From the NCBI GenBank assembly GCA_963696405.1, contig CAVOJY010000003.1:124001-188000 (forward strand): DNA of 64,000 bases, read 5' to 3'. The translations under genes were made by a program, and so were the position numbers. This document shows, piece by piece, positions 42,087-51,314 of the stretch; position 1 is the stretch's first letter, and every line of letters starts with the position of its first letter. This DNA is from CAVOJY01 sp963696405 (lineage in GTDB: Bacteria > Chloroflexota > Limnocylindria > Limnocylindrales > CSP1-4). The notes under the pieces were generated by a model that searched no databases, was not told the DNA's origin, and was given only the letters and a program-made list of their open reading frames with translations.

Positions 42087-43252
42087 CTACTTGGCCGAGT
42101 CGTAGAAGGCGATGATGTCGTCGAGTTCGGGCGAGTCCTGGTACACGAGGATGGGCTGCTCGACGAAGATCATCGGTTCACCGGATGGCTGAAGGCCGGG
42201 CCGCCCGGTCTTCCCAAGGTACATCGCGCCCATGACCATCTTTTGGGCAAGGCGCTTCAGGTTCAGGGCGGCATCGAACTTCATGTACCCGCCGCTCTTG
42301 AGTTCCCGCATCGCGTCCTCGGCACCGTCGTACCCGCAGACGCAGACCTTGGCCGGATCCGTACCCTTCGACTGGAAGGCCGACACGGCGCCCATGGCGG
42401 CGTCGTCATTGGTGCCGACGACGAGGGCCAGGTCGGGATGGGCCTGGAGCGTCGCATTGGTCACCTGGAGTGCGAGGGCGCGGGTGTTCGCCTCCAGGGT
42501 GGCCACCACCGTGGCCTTGGTGTTCTTCTTGATCTCCTCCTCGACGCGGATCCACTTGCAGGCGACGAGGGGCTGCCGCGGCGATGAGGTGATCAGCACC
42601 TTGGCGGTGGGGTTGTTCTCGTTGATCCACTTCACGCACGCCCCGGCGATCAGCTCGGCTGCATCGCATGGCGGGAACGCCACCTCCGCGTCCTCGCCCT
42701 CCATCGGGCTGACATAGGTGACCCACGCGAGGCCTTTCTCGTGCGCCTGCTCCATGAGCGGCACGAAGGCGCTCGGCTCGAAGGCCGCCACGAAGAGCAC
42801 CGGCACTCCTGCGGTGATCCATGCCTGCACCGCGGGAATCATCTGCTGAATGTTCGCGTTGGTGCCGGAGTCCCACTGGGGTTCCCAACCCATCTCGCCC
42901 GCGAACGAAACCATGGTCTTCTGCATGGTGGTGATGATCGGGTTGTCGCTCAGGCCGATTGCCCACCCGTACTGGGGCTTCAGGTTGCCAAGGATGGAGT
43001 ACGCACCACATGCCGCTGCCCCGGCGGTCGCGGCGGCCGCGGTGGGCTGAGCCGACGCCAGGGCGGCGGTGGTCGCGAGCGTCGATGGCGCGGGCGATCC
43101 GGTGGCGGTCGTCCCGCACGCCGCGAGAATGGCGCCCACGGCGGACACGGACGCCCCCGCGACAAGAGCCCGCGTCACGAATTGCCGGCGTGTGATGCCC
43201 TCCCTCGAGGAACTGCTCCTCAAGCAGGCTGATCTTCGCGTTGGTCAGTCAT
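42087..43252 (-). CDS. Sugar ABC transporter substrate-binding lipoprotein (start probably frameshifted)
   Basis: ~380-residue periplasmic-binding-protein-like domain. N-terminus: RRQFVTRALVAGASVSAVGAI with lipobox ILAACG, so a (possibly Tat-exported) lipoprotein, followed by a Thr/Ala/Pro linker. SILGNLKPQYGWAIGLSDNP, NANIQQMIPAVQAWI and VVGTNDDAAMGAVSAFQSKG are type-1 sugar-binding features. The intact frame only begins with TTG at 43223. An ATG at 43252 has a strong AGGAGGAG seven bases before it and opens MTDQREDQPA, out of frame by one base. One indel at ~43220-43240 would join them. First gene of the minus-strand sugar operon. Confidence 0.85.
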
Positions 43253-43429
43253 TCCGGATCTCCTCCTGGGGACTGTGCGGGACCTGAACGGCGGTAGTCC
43301 GATCGCGTCGGCCTCCTCTCGTCTTCCACGCACCCCGGTGCTCCCCGCCTGTCTATCGCCAGGTGCGTGTCCCCTAACTGAGCCAAAGCGTACCAGTCGC
43401 CACGATGCTGGTGAAGGCAGGTTGGCGTG

Positions 43430-43477
43430 ATCATAGCAACTCGGTCAACCTATCGGTTGGTCGGTTAACCGACCAAC
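43430..43477. promoter_or_regulatory. Divergent control region with perfect 22-bp palindrome
   Basis: 43456-43477 is a perfect palindrome, half-site GTTGGTCGGTT. The TGGT..ACCA form is that of FadR/GntR operators, and a GntR gene starts 100 bp away. On the minus strand TATGAT (43435-43430) is a good -10 for the sugar operon, so a bound repressor would sit at its upstream promoter edge. CAACC-tatc-GGTTG overlaps the left arm. Confidence 0.7.
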
Positions 43478-43576
43478 AGATGGCGGCCTGTGGACCTACC
43501 ATCAGCTATGCACACCACAGCCCGGTGGGCTACTATGACCGACAGCCATCGGAGCTGAAATGGACGAGGAGGCGGG
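43478..43576. other. Rest of the divergent intergenic region
   Basis: Contains TACTAT (43530-43535), a possible -10 for the regulator gene, and GAGGAGGCGGG as its Shine-Dalgarno. Together with 43253-43455 it makes a gap of about 320 bp without any gene. Apart from the palindrome I see nothing else. Confidence 0.4.
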
Positions 43577-44384
43577 ATGGTGACAGGAGATCAGGGAGCG
43601 GCGTCCACGGACGGACTGGACGGCGTGCTCGAGCCGCTCGTGCGGGACAAGCGACTCTCAGACCGGGTTGCCGACGCCGTCGTGGAGCTCATCCGTCGGT
43701 CGGGCCATGAGCCCGGCGATCCGCTGCCGTCTGAACGTCAGCTCGCCGAGCGACTTCAGGTGTCCCGCAGCGTCGTGCGCGAGGCCGTCCGAGAACTGGC
43801 CGCGCGAGGGTTCGTTGCCGTCCGGCCGGGAGTCGGCCTGGTGGTCGCCGAAATGAGTGCGTCGTCTGCCAGCGAGACGCTCGGCCGTTTCGTGCGCGGC
43901 TCGCGCGACGTTGACTTCCCGGAGATCCAGGAGGTTCGCCGGGTGATCGAGAGCGAGATCGCGGAGCTCGCGGCACGGCGCGCGTCCGACGAGGGGATCG
44001 AGCGGCTTCGCGCCGCCCTGGAGCAGCAGAAGTCGAGCCGTGGGTAACCTCGAGCAATCCGCGCTGGCGGACCTGGAGTTCCACCGGATCCTCGCCCAGC
44101 TCACGCGAAACGCCCTCTTCCTGATCGTCCTCGACGCCCTGCGTGAGGCGCTCCTCGACCTCCGGCGGGAGGCGATCAGCCTGCCCGGCAATCTCGAGAA
44201 GGGGATCCAGGCGCATGCTCGGATCCTTGACGCCGTTGCAGCTCGTGACGCGGGGCGGGCGCGGTACGAGATGGTGGAGCACCTCGCGATTCGGAACGCG
44301 AGTTCCTCGGTCCCGGTGGTTCCGCAGAGAATCCGGCGCCCACGGCTGCCGTTCCGCTCGCCGTGGGCTCCGACGGCACGTTAG
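43577..44384 (+). pseudogene. FadR/GntR-family regulator, split by a frameshift
   Basis: N-terminal winged helix RLSDRVADAVVELIRRSG, GDPLPSERQLAERLQVSRSVVREAVRELAARGFV is complete. The FCD ligand domain begins (FPEIQEVRRVIESEIAELAA), breaks at about 44036-44040, and resumes one frame over as VGNLEQSALADLEFHRILAQ with the metal/ligand residues EFHR and QAHARILDAVAARD. Removing one C near 44037 restores ~265 residues. It most likely senses the sugar acid handled by this island and binds the adjacent 22-bp palindrome. Confidence 0.82.
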
Positions 44385-44428
44385 GATTTGGCGCGGGACC
44401 GGTCGAGGCTGAGAGAGACGAAGGCAAC

Positions 44429-46384
44429 GTGGCCGAGCCTGCCGGACAGACACAGGGTTCGCAACGGCCATCCGCCGGGGGCCTGCGCTTTGCGGGCCGG
44501 TCCGGTGAGGACCACGCTCGAGGCGGGGGCGCTGCGCTGGATCACGCTCGGTGACGAGGAGATCATCCGGGCCATCTACTCGGCAGTCCGCGATTCCAGC
44601 TGGGACACGATCGTCCCCTCGTTCTCCGACTACGAGGTCGAGCAGGGAGACGACTCGTTCGTGGTTCGATTCTGTGCCGAGCACGTCCGCGGAGAAGTCG
44701 ACTTCGCCTGGTTCGGGCTGATTGAGGGCACGTCCGACGGCACAATCCGGTTCAGCATGGACGGTGTCGCGCGGCACGTGTTCAGACGCGCACGGATCGG
44801 CTTCTGCGTACTCCATCCCCGCGAGTTCGCAGGCCGATCTCTCGAGATCGAAACCCCATGGGGTTCCTTCAGTGGCACGTTCCCAACCCGCATTGCTACG
44901 GTGTCGATGTTCAACAACATACGGATCATGCGTCAGTCGATGCCGTCAGGGGCGAAGGTGAACATCCGCTTTGAAGGGCGACCTGTTTGAGACGGAAGAT
45001 CAGCGGAACTTCACGGACGCGTCCTTCAAGACCTTCTGCACGCCGCTGTGCCTGGCGAGTCCGGTAGTGGTCGAGGAAGGAGACACGGTCCGCCAGGCTC
45101 TGACCATCTCGGTGGTGCCGGGCCCGGTCCGTTCCGCGAGGCGTGTGCGAGAGGCCTCTGCCGTCGTACAGGTCGGTGAGGTGCCGGTGGCGCCCCTGCC
45201 ATCGATTGGGCTCTGCGCGGGCCCGGTTCCCGGTCCCTGTGCGCGACGAGGATGTGGCGCGGCTGCGGACCCTTCGGCTTGCCCACCTCCGAGTCGTCGT
45301 CGATGCGGACAGGCCCGAAGCAGCGGACCAGTGCGCGGCGGGACATCGCCTGGCTCGGGATCTCGGGTGCCCGGTGGAACTCGAGCTCGTTTCCGATCCG
45401 TCAGGCATTGGCGTTGACGAGGCAATCGCGCGTTTCTCTACCCCCGACGTCGGCTTGGCGCGCCTTCTCGTCTACGACCGGGCAACCTCTATCTCGACGA
45501 AGGGCGGCATCTCGCGCGCTCGGGCCTCAGCGCAAGGGCACGGCCTTCGCGTCCCGATCGGCGGCGGGTCTCGTGGGTATTTCGCGATGCTGAACATGAA
45601 CGCCATCCCGATCGAGATGCTCGACTTGGTGACGTACGGGACGTCCGCCCAAGTGCACGCGTTCGACGATGCCACGTTGATGGAGAACGTCGTGGCAATC
45701 GCAGACACGGTTGACACGGGTCGCCTGCTCGCAGCCGGGCGTCCGCTCGCGGTCGGCCCAGTCGGGATGACCTACCCCTTCAATCCATGGGCCGTTACGA
45801 CGATGCCGCCTCGCCCTGACGGGATGCCGTATGGGTACGACCGGCGCCAGCCACGCAGTTTGGTGCTGCCTGGACGCTCGCGGCGCTCAGCGCCCTGGCC
45901 CGGCCGGGCGTTGGCTCCGTCACGCTGGGCGAGCTGACCGGATGGCGCGGCGTAATCGCCGCGAAGCCAGACGGGCATGCCCCGACTGCCGTGCCCCGAT
46001 GGAACCCCGTTCCCGGTATTCGACCTGCTCGCCGACATCGCTCGCTTCGGGCGATACCCTGGCGTGCTCCCCGCGACGGCGCCGCCTGGCATGGCCTGCC
46101 TGGCGCTGAGCCAGTCGGGACGGATCCACGTTCTGGTGGCCAACCTGAAACCGATCGATCAGCGCGTTTCGGTACGGTTCCGCCACGCCGAGGACACGGT
46201 GGCTGGGGTTCTCGACGCGGCCCGTGCGGAACCTGAACCGACTGCATTCGCCGATGGTGCCGGCATGCCGTTGCGCCCCGATGACCGGGTTTCGCTTGAG
46301 ATGGGACCCTATGCGATCGCGCGCCTCGACCGCCATGGAGCAGGGACTCGATCGCGGGTCCGGACGGCACGGCTGGCTCGATGA
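44429..46384 (+). pseudogene. D-apionate lactonase-like (ApnL-type) protein, multiply frameshifted
   Basis: Recognisable in segments: LRAGPVRTTLEAGALRWITL, FAWFGLIEGTSDGTIRFSMD, RIGFCVLHPREFAGRSLEIE, GDLFETEDQRNFTDASFKTF, VRDEDVARLRTLRLAHLRVV, then, in another frame, QFGAAWTLAALSALARPGVG and SVTLGELTGWRGVIAAKPDG, and finally VFDLLADIARFGRYPGVLP. This order matches the ~600-residue ApnL-like family as I remember it. Frame changes are needed near 44.49 (if GTG 44429 is the start), 44974-44976 (G-run), ~45.21, ~45.86 and ~46.01 kb. GAAGG precedes the GTG. Function in sugar-lactone hydrolysis is inferred. Confidence 0.6.
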
Positions 46385-46606
46385 GACGGGTGCGAACCCT
46401 CCCGACGGGCACAGCGGGCGCTTCCTCGGAGATGCCCTCACCACGACCGCCTGGAACTGGAGTACGGGCTCCTCCACCCGGGTAGCGGAAGCAGGCCAGG
46501 GCCCATCAGCGTGCTGATTGGTGGGTGTTCGGATGCCTCTCAGTGAACGCACAGAGAATGCCACCCGCGTGGAGGCGGGAGGCCCCATAGCGAAGGAGAG
46601 ACGGAC

Positions 46607-47548
46607 GTGCTCGACGGTCCTTGTTGCCGCCGGCGCCGGCGGAGCGGATCATCTACGTGAACGGGGAGTTCCTGCCCCAGAGCCAGGCCCTCATCTCGGT
46701 GCTCGACCACGGCCTCATGTACGGTGACGGCTGCTTCGACGCCTGGTGCGGCCGCAACGGCTTCATCTTCCAGCACGAGATGCACACGGAGCGGCTCATG
46801 CGCTCGGTGCGCGCCCTCAAGCTCGACCGCTGGATGAAGATGGACTACCAGGCGATGTTCGACACGGTGGTCGAGACGGTGCGCCGCAACGTGGTCACCG
46901 ACTTCTACATCAAGACCCTGGTGACCAGAGGCATCAGCTCCGAGCCGGTCATCAACATGCGCGACTGCAAGGAGGCCAGCGTCATCATCTACGCCCGCCC
47001 GGTCATCTACGAGATGGACATGGCGAAGATGGAGACGCAGGGCATCCGCATGAAGGTGCTCTCCACCCGGCGCGTCTCCCACGAGGCATTGGACCCCCAG
47101 GTGAAGAGCCTCAACTACCTCAACATCGTGATGGGCAAGCTGGAAGCCTGGGACAGCTGGCTACCAGGACGGCATCATGCTCGACGCCAACGGCTGGGTG
47201 GCCGAGTGCCCCGGCTACAACATCTTCGGGGTCAAGGGCAACAAGCTCTTCACCCCCTCCCACGAGCTCCTGCGGGGGATCACCCGAGCCTCGGTCATGG
47301 AGATGGGCCGCGAGGCCGGCATGGAAGTGGAAGAGGGCTTCTACTCGGCCGCCGAGTTCGAGATGGCCGACGAGGTCTTCCTCACCAACACCGTGTCGGG
47401 GGTGGCTCCGGTGACCGAGATCGACGGCTTCGTCGTCGGCTCGGGCACGCCCGGCCCCCGCACCATCGGCTTCGCCAGGACCTACATCAACTGGCTGGAG
47501 ACCGGTAAGCACGGCACGCAGTGCTTCCCGGAGGCCTGGAAGGCGTAG
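46607..47548 (+). pseudogene. Class IV (branched-chain-type) PLP aminotransferase, frameshifted
   Basis: Fold-type IV aminotransferase: IIYVNGEFLPQSQALISVLD, HGLMYGDGCFDAW, VKSLNYLNIVMGKLEAWD (PLP lysine), then one frame over MLDANGWVAECPGYNIFGVK, GITRASVMEMGREAGMEVEE and DEVFLTNTVSGVAPVTEIDG. An extra base near 47153 breaks it. A second indel near 46617 would allow the GTG at 46607, which has GAAGGAGAG in front, to be the start. Substrate could be a branched-chain or D-amino acid or an amine; unclear why it lies next to sugar genes. Confidence 0.85.
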
Positions 47549-47659
47549 GGGACACCCTCCACGCCAGAGTCCATCCTGGCCGGCCGCGCCCCGGAAGGAG
47601 ACGCGCCTCTCTCGCTCGGCCCGCGGAGAGCGCCGCGCCGGGGCGCGAGTAACGTCGGC

Positions 47660-47665
47660 TATCCT
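47660..47665 (+). promoter_or_regulatory. -10-like TATCCT before membrane gene
   Basis: Six nt before the GTG start, the same hexamer and spacing as at 28695. Suggests leaderless transcription. Confidence 0.4.
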
Positions 47666-47671
47666 TCGCCG

Positions 47672-48166
47672 GTGCAGGTCGATCGACGGTACTGGTTTTG
47701 GTCTGCCGCAGCGACGGCAGTCGCGCTCCTGCTGATGGGGATCCCCACGGCGATCATCCCGAACCCGGTGTTCGGGCGCAGCGTCGCGGTGGAGCCGTGG
47801 GCCGTGGCGACCTGGGCGGTCAGCTCGGCTCTCGCGGGGCTCATCGCGGGAACGTACCTTGCGCCGCCGTCCACCGCCCGCCACCTGCGACCGCACGGCG
47901 AGCCCGGCAGGGTCCGGATCACGGCCGGCGCCGCGCTCGCCTACTTCGCCGTGGCATGCCCAGTCTGCAACAAGATCGTCGTGGCGGCGCTCGGCGTCAG
48001 CGGCGCCCTCAACGTGTTCGCCCCCCTCCAGCCGATCATGGCGGCGGTGTCCGTGGCGCTCCTCGGCGCCACGCTGGCGTGGCGCCTGCGCATGCGCGCC
48101 CGCGGTTGCACCGTCTGCGCTGCGGCCGCCGTCGGGGGTGGTGAGCCGCGGCGGCTGGGCTCCTGA
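47672..48166 (+). CDS. Small membrane protein with paired cysteines (MerT-like resemblance)
   Basis: 164 residues, about four membrane helices. FAVACPVCNKIVVAALGVSG has a C-x2-C at the start of a helix, followed by a Pro-containing loop NVFAPLQPIMAA, and the C-terminus has RGCTVCAAA. The VALGVSGA-loop-helix layout recalls mercury/metal transport proteins of the MerT kind, with cysteine pairs handing over metal. I cannot assign a family. Leaderless GTG start. Confidence 0.5.
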   Translation: MQVDRRYWFWSAAATAVALLLMGIPTAIIPNPVFGRSVAVEPWAVATWAVSSALAGLIAGTYLAPPSTARHLRPHGEPGRVRITAGAALAYFAVACPVCNKIVVAALGVSGALNVFAPLQPIMAAVSVALLGATLAWRLRMRARGCTVCAAAAVGGGEPRRLGS

Positions 48167-48177
48167 GACGCCCCGCG

Positions 48178-48210
48178 AAAAAAAGGGAGTACGCACATCC
48201 TGCGCACTCC
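48178..48210 (-). terminator. Intrinsic terminator pointing left, without an obvious gene
   Basis: Hairpin GGAGTACGCA-catcc-TGCGCACTCC (48186-48210; nine of ten pairs) is followed, on the minus strand, by CCC and seven U (48184-48178). That is a textbook rho-independent terminator for leftward transcription. Both flanking genes point right. A second hairpin GGCCCGC-gtggt-GCGGGCC (48228-48246) lies upstream of it on the minus strand. A short minus-strand RNA could end here. Confidence 0.55.
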
Positions 48211-48321
48211 GCTACCATGCGCTGTACGGCCCGCGTGGTGCGGGCCTCGAGAAACGTGAACGGCCAACGATCACTCCTCTCCTGAACACGGTAGAAGAGG
48301 TCGCGACGCCGAGGACGAGGA

Positions 48322-48654
48322 GTGACGTACGTGTTCCAGGATCGGACCCTGACCTGCAGCGACTGCGGTCGCGCGTTCACCTTCACGGCGAGCGAGCAGG
48401 AGTTCTACGCGGATCGCCAGTTCAGCGAGCCGCGCCGCTGCAACGATTGTCGGGCGCAGCGAAAGGCAGCCCGGGGGACCTCCTCGGGCAGCTCGTACCG
48501 GACGGGCTACTCGAGCGGCGGGGGCGACCGAGGCCCCCGCGAGATGTTCACGGCCACCTGCTCCAGCTGTGGCCGCGAAGCGCAGGTCCCGTTCCAGCCG
48601 ACGAGCGGCAAGCCCGTCTACTGCAACGACTGCTTCGCCACCCGCCGGCGCTAG
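48322..48654 (+). CDS. Zinc-ribbon protein with two CxxC pairs of pairs
   Basis: 110 residues: LTCSDCGRAFTFTASEQEF ... CNDCRAQRK forms one C-x2-C / C-x2-C zinc site. After a Ser/Gly-rich linker, ATCSSCGREAQVPFQPTSGK ... CNDCFATRR forms another. Proteins with this CxxC-(17-22)-CxxC domain are small, often linked to cold-shock-like or ribosome-related roles, but no function is proven. GTG start follows GAGGACGAGGA. Preceded by a ~150-nt leader with hairpins. Confidence 0.75.
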   Translation: MTYVFQDRTLTCSDCGRAFTFTASEQEFYADRQFSEPRRCNDCRAQRKAARGTSSGSSYRTGYSSGGGDRGPREMFTATCSSCGREAQVPFQPTSGKPVYCNDCFATRRR

Positions 48655-48718
48655 GCTCGCCGCGATCGACGCTGGCGCGCCGCGGTAGGTGCGCGGCGTC
48701 AAACGGCGCACAGAACCG

Positions 48719-48748
48719 GAGACCCGGAGCGCGTCCGCTCCGGGTCTC
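48719..48748. terminator. Strong bidirectional hairpin
   Basis: GAGACCCGGAGCG-cgtc-CGCTCCGGGTCTC: 13 perfect pairs with a 4-nt loop, between the zinc-ribbon gene and the convergent hypothetical gene. The rightward transcript then reads UUGAUU. Best terminator of the window on stem strength. Confidence 0.7.
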
Positions 48749-48790
48749 TTGATTCCCGGGGGTCGTCGCTGGCCGGCACCCCGAAGTGCG

Positions 48791-49262
48791 CTACTCGCCG
48801 ATCGCGTCCACGACCCGCGAGATGAACCACCCGGCAGTCCGGCGCGCCGCCATGTTCAGAAGCGCCCGGTCGAGGATCACACCGATGCCGCCCCCCGGGG
48901 GGGCGTAGAAGCCGTCGAGCACGATCCGGCCGGGGGCCAGCGTCAGGTTGCCCACGAACACGGGGAACAGCGGGGCGAGCGTTGCGGACCGCCAGCCGAC
49001 CTCAAGGCGGAAACCGGTTCCCTCGGGGGCGATGTCGCCGATCTCGACCAGCGCTGCCTTCCGAAAGACGAACGCCGCGCTCGGACCCTGGAGCGGCAGC
49101 AGCGAGGTCGGTCTCGAAGACGCGGCGGTTCGCGTCGGACCGCCCGGGAAGCTGCGTGCCCAGCCATGTCGCAACGCCATCGCCGAGAGCGAGGCGAGCC
49201 CCCTCCAGGTCACCGTGCCACGGGCGGCCGGCGCGAAGATGCACAACGCGATCGCTCGACAC
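48791..49262 (-). pseudogene. Hypothetical protein, frameshifted
   Basis: Two frames look coding. The N-terminal part (GTG 49262; VVHLRAGRPWHGDLEGARLA, VATWLGTQLPGRSDANRRVF) and the C-terminal part (AAFVFRKAALVEIGDIAPEG, WRSATLAPLFPVFVGNLTLA, LDGFYAPPGGGIGVILDRAL) would join by one base near 49107. The pattern suits a ~155-residue SRPBCC-like or related beta-rich domain, but I do not recognise a named family. Confidence 0.5.
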
Positions 49263-49419
49263 GTGATCGCCGTTCGAGCGACCGCCGCCCGGGGAGCTTC
49301 CCGACGCGGGGTCTGTCGAGGGACGAAACGGGGGCCGGTCTCCCTGATCTCCTGCCATACGAGCCGATTGTCGCACCCAGCCGGCGGCCATGTTGGCCGA
49401 CCGGCGCTAGCATGCACGT

Positions 49420-50865
49420 ATGCGCACAAGACATCATTATTGCCTGTCCCAGCGTCGCGCGGGGGCGGCTGTCGGTTTCGCGCCACGGCCGTCGCGCTGG
49501 CCTGCCCTGCTGCGGCCTGCGCCGGGAGCTTCGACCTCGCCCCCAGCCCGCCAATCCCGGCGGGCCGATGCCTCCATGGCCGGGCTGGCATCGCGCGACG
49601 TGCGACGTCCCGGCCGGAGACAGCCGACCCCGGCCGAGGGCGCGGCCTCAGCGAGTCCCATGCCGTCTCCCACGCAGGCCACCACCCCTACTCCGGCTCC
49701 AACGGCGTCCCCGGTCCCGACCGTGACCCCGATCACCCGCCCCGATCTCGACGCCGTGAAGGTTCGGCTTACGCGTTTCGCGACCGGCTTCCAGCGGCCC
49801 GTGTTCATCACGACCACCGGCGACGGGTCCGGTCTCCTCTACGTGGTCGAGCAGCGGGGAAGGGTAATCCTCGTGTCCGCGGACGGGAAGCGGGAGGCGA
49901 CCCCGTTCCTCGACCTGCGCGACCGCGTCTCGCAGTCCGGGAACGAACGCGGACTGCTCGGCCTCGCCTTCCACCCCGGGTACGCCGACAACGGCCGGCT
50001 CTTCGTGGACTACACCGCCCGGAACGGGGACGTCGTGGTGGCGGAGTACCTTCGCACCGGCAGTGGCACGGGCGCCGACCGGGCGGACCCCGGCTCCGAG
50101 CGTGTCCTCCTGCGCATTCCCCATCCGCGCTCGAATCACAATGGCGGGATGATTTCCTTCGGACCGGACGGCATGCTCTACGTGGCAGTAGGCGACGGCG
50201 GAGGCGCGGGCGACCCCGACCGGGCCGGCCAGAATGTGGACAGCCTCCTCGGCAAGATCCTGCGGATCGACGTCGACGGCGCGGCTGACGGAGCGCAGCC
50301 TTACGCCGTGCCGCCCGACAACCCGTTCGCGGGCCAGGCGGGAGCTCGCTCCGAGATATGGGACTTCGGCCTGCGCAACCCCTGGCGCTTCAGCTTTGAC
50401 CGGGCCACCGGTGCCCTCTTCATCGGCGACGTGGGCCAGGATGCGTACGAGGAGATCGACGTCGAGCCTGCCGGGAGTGGCGGCCAGAACTACGGCTGGA
50501 GCGTCATGGAGGGCCGGCACTGCTACCGGCCGTCGTCGGGCTGCCAGCAGGACGGCCTCACGCTCCCGGCCGCCGAGTACGGACACCATGAGTTCGGTCC
50601 GCAGGAGTCCTGCTCGGTCACCGGTGGCTACGTCTATCGGGGGTCGGCCCTGCCCGCGTTGCGCGGCGCGTACGTCTTCGGTGACTACTGCTCCGGCCTG
50701 CTCTGGGGAATCGACGCTGCCGCGGCCATGGACGGCTCAGTCAAGCCCAAGCTCCTGCTCGAAAGCGGCCGCGAGATCGTCTCGTTCGGGGAGGACGACG
50801 CCGGCGAGCTGTTCCTGGTGGACCTTGGGGGCTCGATCTACCGCATCACAGACTCGGCCGGCTGA
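49420..50865 (+). CDS. PQQ-dependent sugar (aldose) dehydrogenase-type beta-propeller, N-terminus uncertain
   Basis: The propeller spans from RLTRFATGFQRPVFITTTGD onward: LYVVEQRGRVILVSADGK, NERGLLGLAFHPGYADNGRL, HNGGMISFGPDGMLYVAVGD, DSLLGKILRIDVDG, IWDFGLRNPWRFSFDRATG, IGDVGQDAYEEIDV. These are the soluble glucose/sorbosone dehydrogenase signatures. The in-frame first ~100 residues are a Thr/Pro/Ser-rich linker without a signal peptide. A neighbouring frame (TTG 49440) encodes RATAVALACPAAACAGSFD, a lipoprotein-like signal, so an indel between ~49.45 and 49.65 kb is likely. Probably exported; sugar oxidised unknown. Confidence 0.82.
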   Translation: MRTRHHYCLSQRRAGAAVGFAPRPSRWPALLRPAPGASTSPPARQSRRADASMAGLASRDVRRPGRRQPTPAEGAASASPMPSPTQATTPTPAPTASPVPTVTPITRPDLDAVKVRLTRFATGFQRPVFITTTGDGSGLLYVVEQRGRVILVSADGKREATPFLDLRDRVSQSGNERGLLGLAFHPGYADNGRLFVDYTARNGDVVVAEYLRTGSGTGADRADPGSERVLLRIPHPRSNHNGGMISFGPDGMLYVAVGDGGGAGDPDRAGQNVDSLLGKILRIDVDGAADGAQPYAVPPDNPFAGQAGARSEIWDFGLRNPWRFSFDRATGALFIGDVGQDAYEEIDVEPAGSGGQNYGWSVMEGRHCYRPSSGCQQDGLTLPAAEYGHHEFGPQESCSVTGGYVYRGSALPALRGAYVFGDYCSGLLWGIDAAAAMDGSVKPKLLLESGREIVSFGEDDAGELFLVDLGGSIYRITDSAG

Positions 50866-51314
50866 TCGGCCACGTCCCTCGCGAACCCCGACCGGACCCG
50901 CGGAGCCGCGCTCCGGGCGGTCGGTGTGCAAAGCACGGTCATTGCCCGACGCCGAGGCCGCGCTGGGGTTCAGAGTTGGTCGAAATCGGCGGCGACCGGA
51001 CGCCATCGGCTGAGGGGGTCGCGGGCGCCGTCTATGAGGTTCGCACGAGGATTGCCCCTCCGTCGGCGTCGCGGGACGTCAAAGGGGGTGTCGCTGTCGA
51101 TGCAGACAACGCGCGTACCTTGCACGTCGGACCGCGCAGGTCCGGCCGCCTGCGCACGCCCCATGCAGAGGGAATGCGAAAGCCGGACGACCCGGAGGCC
51201 GTCCGGCTTTCGCGCGGGCGGAGGGGGAGGACTCGCCCGATCGGAGTATGCGACGCGTGGTGTGACCGGCCCCGCCGGGCACCGCCCCGGCAGCCGCCGC
51301 TCGCGTGATCGCCC
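50866..51314. other. ~450-bp gap without a recognisable gene
   Basis: No frame has a plausible start with homology. It contains one strong hairpin (separate entry) near the end of the sulfur operon. I looked for a tRNA and saw none. Confidence 0.5.
51176..51213. terminator. Hairpin at the end of the sulfur operon
   Basis: GCGAAAGCCGGAC (51176-51188) and GTCCGGCTTTCGC (51201-51213) pair perfectly over 13 bases around a 12-nt loop. It lies ~100 nt past the SQR-like gene stop and ~310 nt past the sugar dehydrogenase stop, so it may serve both. Confidence 0.6.
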
